In this document: in pieces, positions 61,925 through 64,000 of the stretch
Layout of the letters: each line of letters opens with the position of its first letter
How positions within the stretch are numbered: position 1 is the first letter of the stretch
Assembly: GCA_046349435.1 (NCBI GenBank)
Contig: JAXMCI010000012.1
Span: forward strand, 62,001 to 126,000
Length of the DNA: 64,000 bases
Source of the DNA: JAXMCI01 sp046349435
Lineage (GTDB): Bacteria; Pseudomonadota; Alphaproteobacteria; Dongiales; Dongiaceae
Reading direction: 5' to 3'
Notes under the pieces: generated by a model
What the model saw: the letters and a program-made list of their open reading frames with translations, nothing else
Told to the model about the DNA's origin: nothing
Databases searched by the model: none
Position numbers and translations under genes: made by a program

Positions 61925-62635
61925 CTAGGATTCGTCGGGGGCGAAGAGATATCCGGCGCCGCGGATCGTCTTGATGATCTGCGGGTGCGACGGGTCGGTC
62001 TCGATCTTGGCGCGCAGCCGGGTGATCCGGATGTCGATGCTGCGGTCGAAGGGCTCGGCGCCGCGGCCGTGCGCGAGGTCGAGCAGCTGGTCGCGCGACA
62101 GCACCCGGTTGGGGTGCGTGGCGAAGGCCTTCAGCAGGTCGAACTCCATGCTGGTCAGCTGGATGGTCTCGCCCTGCTCGGTGGTCAGGCTGTTGGCGCC
62201 GAGATCGAGGATGTAGCGCCCGAAGCGCACCTGGCCCGGCATGGTCGGCTTGGTCGGCATGGCGGCGACCCGGCGCAGCACGCTGCGCACCCGGGCGAGC
62301 ATCTCGCGCAGGTCGAACGGCTTGGCGATGTAGTCGTCGGCGCCGACCTCGAGGCCGGTGACGCGGTCGATGGTGTCGCTCGAGGCGGTGACCATGACCA
62401 CCCCGGTCTTGGCATGCTCGCGCAGCCAGCGGGCCAGCGACAGCCCGTCCTCGCCGGGCATTCGGATGTCGAGAAGCACGAGATCGACGCCCTCGTTGCG
62501 GCCGATCAGCCGGCGCAGCGCGACGCCGTCGGCGCACTGGCTGACCCGGAAGCCGTGCATGGTGAGGTACTCGGCGACCGGATCGCGGATCTCGGCCTCG
62601 TCGTCGCAGACCACAATGTGAGGTACCCGCGCCAT
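61925..62635 (-). CDS. OmpR-family response regulator
   Basis: A 236-residue two-domain response regulator. The receiver has the acidic pair Asp11-Asp12, phosphoacceptor Asp56 in LVLLDIRMPGEDG and Lys105 in YIAKPFDL. The C-terminal winged-helix DNA-binding domain runs from about residue 137 with LTSMEFDLLKAFATHPNRVL and IRGAGYLFAPDES. The nearest sensor kinase gene (63101 onward) is hybrid and 465 nt away on the same strand, so pairing is possible but unproven. Similar regulators in this group control organic acid, TorR/OmpR-like or envelope genes. Confidence 0.9.
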   Translation of the reverse strand: MARVPHIVVCDDEAEIRDPVAEYLTMHGFRVSQCADGVALRRLIGRNEGVDLVLLDIRMPGEDGLSLARWLREHAKTGVVMVTASSDTIDRVTGLEVGADDYIAKPFDLREMLARVRSVLRRVAAMPTKPTMPGQVRFGRYILDLGANSLTTEQGETIQLTSMEFDLLKAFATHPNRVLSRDQLLDLAHGRGAEPFDRSIDIRITRLRAKIETDPSHPQIIKTIRGAGYLFAPDES

Positions 62636-62686
62636 CGTCGCGTGCCCGCTTGCTAGGATTTATGGAGTATCAGGCGGTGCCGCAGC

Positions 62687-62929
62687 TTAGCCGGCGAGGA
62701 TGCGCGCGTGAAGCGCTCCCGAGCCGGCCCGTTGGTCGCCTCCGCCGGGCCGCCGTCGCTCTTGGTCACGACCCGAACCTTGCCGGTGCGGCAGTCCGGC
62801 CGGATGCTCGACCTCGGCGCTCGCGAGGGCCCGGAAGCGCTGCCGCTGATGGGCCTCGAGCCGCTCCCGCGACTGCCGGCGAAGGACCTGGCGCTCGCGA
62901 TGCGCCGTGAGGAGATCGAGGACGAACAT
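62687..62929 (-). CDS. Possible small basic protein
   Basis: An 80-codon open frame starting with ATG 62929. GGAGG stands 8 nt upstream on the coding strand, a good ribosome-binding site, and the first 45 residues (LDLLTAHRERQVLRRQSRER and on) form an amphipathic, strongly basic helix-like pattern. The last 30 residues are low in hydrophobic content and look like shadow coding. I do not recognise the family. It is between the response regulator and the sensor kinase genes on the same strand. It may be a real small protein or chance. Confidence 0.35.
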   Translation of the reverse strand: MFVLDLLTAHRERQVLRRQSRERLEAHQRQRFRALASAEVEHPAGLPHRQGSGRDQERRRPGGGDQRAGSGALHARILAG

Positions 62930-63100
62930 GGCTCTGGCCTCCGTGCGGCCCCGCCGGGGAGGCGGCCGCGGCGCCGCCCCGTCCCTTGCGGATCCTGGTA
63001 CGCCGGGCAGCCTGGGCCGCCGGTGTTTCCGCCCGATGTCGGGGCGTGCGGAGATTTGTTTCCAGTGTAACGGCGTGCCGTGGCGTGGCGCCGTCGCGCC
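62930..63100. other. Intergenic gap before the sensor kinase end
   Basis: 171 nt with no clear gene. The stretch just after 62930 encodes the ribosome-binding site of the small open frame, and no strong hairpin or AT-rich promoter-like element is seen. Confidence 0.4.
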
Positions 63101-64000
63101 TCATGGCGCCGCGCTCCCGGACGGTCCTGCGCCGGCGACCGCGGCGACCAGGCGGCGCACCTCGCCCGGGACGAAGGGCTTGTCGATGCAGGGCAGGCGG
63201 GCCTCGTCGAGGAAGTCCCGGATGCTCGGGCTCAGCATGTCGCCGGTGACCACGACGAAGCGCCGCTCCAGGCCGGTGCCGAGCTCGCGCAGGCGGCGGA
63301 ACAGCATGATGCCGTCGATGTCGGGCATGCGGATGTCGGAGACCACGACGTCGTAGCGACGATGGCCGATGCGCTCGAGCGCGGCGCGGCCGCCATCGGC
63401 CATGTCGATCCGGTAGCCGTCGCGGGCGAGGATCTCGGCCAGGGTGTCGCGGACCTCCGGCTCGTCGTCGACGATCAGCACGTGACGGACACCCGGCGCG
63501 GCATCGACCGGCTCCGCCTCGGGGGCCGCGGCGGCCGCCGTCGCCGGCAGCCGGACGACGAAGCGGGCGCCGCCGCCCGGCGCGTCCTCCACGGCGATGG
63601 TGCCGCCGTGCGCAGTGATCGCGCCGTAGCACACGGAGAGGCCGATGCCGCCACCCGCGCCCACCGGCTTGGTGGTGAAGAAGGGCTCGAAGATGCGGGC
63701 CCGGAGGGCCGGCGGCACCCCGGGGCCGCTATCCGCGACGCTGAGCTCGACCATGTCGCCGCCGGGTCGGCCGCCGGGCACGGCCCGGGTCGCGACCGCG
63801 AGGCGCCGCGGCCCCGCCCAGCCGGCCATGGCCTCCTCGGCGTTGACCACCAGATGGGTCAGGACCTGGCGCAGCTGCTCGGCGTCAGCGGCGATCGGCG
63901 GCAGCATGGCCGGGCGCTCGCGGCTCACCGCGATGCCGGCGGCGGCCAGCGCCGGCCCGAGCGATTCGAGGGTGGCGTCGACCAGCGGGTCGAGCTCCAG
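63101..64000 (-). CDS. Hybrid sensor histidine kinase, C-terminal part
   Basis: The gene runs off the right end of the window; 299 residues of its C-terminus are visible and the frame is open to the edge. They comprise the ATPase domain (N box LTHLVVNAEEAM, G1 box VADSGPGVP, F box FEPFFTTK, G2 box GGGIGLSV) and a receiver domain with Asp222 (in DVVVSDIRMPD) as phosphoacceptor and Lys in CIDKPFVP. The dimerisation/His domain is beyond the edge. It is a NtrB/PleC-like hybrid kinase, likely to feed a phosphorelay. The window ends within its N-box upstream helix. Confidence 0.85.
   Translation of the reverse strand: MELDPLVDATLESLGPALAAAGIAVSRERPAMLPPIAADAEQLRQVLTHLVVNAEEAMAGWAGPRRLAVATRAVPGGRPGGDMVELSVADSGPGVPPALRARIFEPFFTTKPVGAGGGIGLSVCYGAITAHGGTIAVEDAPGGGARFVVRLPATAAAAAPEAEPVDAAPGVRHVLIVDDEPEVRDTLAEILARDGYRIDMADGGRAALERIGHRRYDVVVSDIRMPDIDGIMLFRRLRELGTGLERRFVVVTGDMLSPSIRDFLDEARLPCIDKPFVPGEVRRLVAAVAGAGPSGSAAP

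Overview
This is about 64 kb of very GC-rich, densely packed chromosomal DNA. It is almost certainly from a metabolically versatile, free-living alphaproteobacterium, with a Rhodospirillales-like character. The evidence is the strong G/C third-position bias, the many 1-4 nt ATGA/TGATG gene overlaps, three ABC importers of the PotABCD or Smo/Mal type, and many CoA-dependent catabolic genes with LysR, GntR and SorC regulators. I see no rRNA, tRNA, CRISPR array, insertion sequence, prophage or attachment site. The assignment rests on gene content only.

Region 1 (1-12338) is a catabolic block mostly on the minus strand. It has an FAD oxidoreductase (partial), a cupin, a dimethylglycine/sarcosine dehydrogenase-like flavoprotein, an orphan molybdopterin hydroxylase large subunit, an SDR with a damaged active site, a class IV aminotransferase, HyuA/HyuB (ATP-dependent hydantoinase/oxoprolinase type) and a LysR regulator. 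The likely theme is import-independent breakdown of an N-methylated or cyclic amide compound.

Region 2 (12417-18342) is a tight plus-strand operon: a stand-alone B12-binding subunit, acyl-CoA ligase, thiolase, MeaB-type GTPase chaperone and mutase large subunit. The layout resembles 2-hydroxyisobutyryl-CoA mutase loci, but the large subunit has lost signature CoA/substrate-contact residues kept in known acyl-CoA mutases. It is the best candidate here for an undescribed reaction. The same 17-bp palindrome lies before this operon and before hyuB, on either side of the LysR gene.

Region 3 (18628-32186) has a PotABCD-like importer, a thioesterase, two SDRs with degenerate active sites, an acyl-CoA dehydrogenase with Asp in place of the catalytic Glu, a BadH-like dehydrogenase, a PaaK-like CoA ligase, a CaiB/BaiF enzyme, a BadI/MenB-like ring hydrolase and a MaoC hydratase. 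Together these suggest CoA-dependent oxidation and hydrolytic opening of an alicyclic ring. Two GcvA-like LysR genes (28741, 32291) flank its second half.

Region 4 (32291-39201) has two DAO-family FAD oxidoreductases, a CaiD-like hydratase, a beta-hydroxyacid dehydrogenase, a second hydratase-like protein and an unknown protein. Region 5 (39488-42634) is one large surface protein: an inverse-autotransporter-type barrel followed by about 19 beta-helix repeats.

Region 6 (42707-49532) is a polyol operon: SorC-type regulator, sorbitol/mannitol ABC importer (SmoEFGK-like), polyol dehydrogenase and HAD phosphatase. It is followed by a DUF1326/DUF2182 pair (49592-51053). Region 7 (51064-57752) is a second PotABCD-like importer split around a divergent GntR gene and a luciferase-like monooxygenase, with near-identical operators before the GntR gene and before the solute-binding protein gene.

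Region 8 (57847-64000) has a TPR protein, a decayed alpha/beta hydrolase, an SDR plus D-lyxose isomerase pair, an OmpR-type response regulator, a possible small protein and the C-terminal part of a hybrid sensor kinase that runs off the window.
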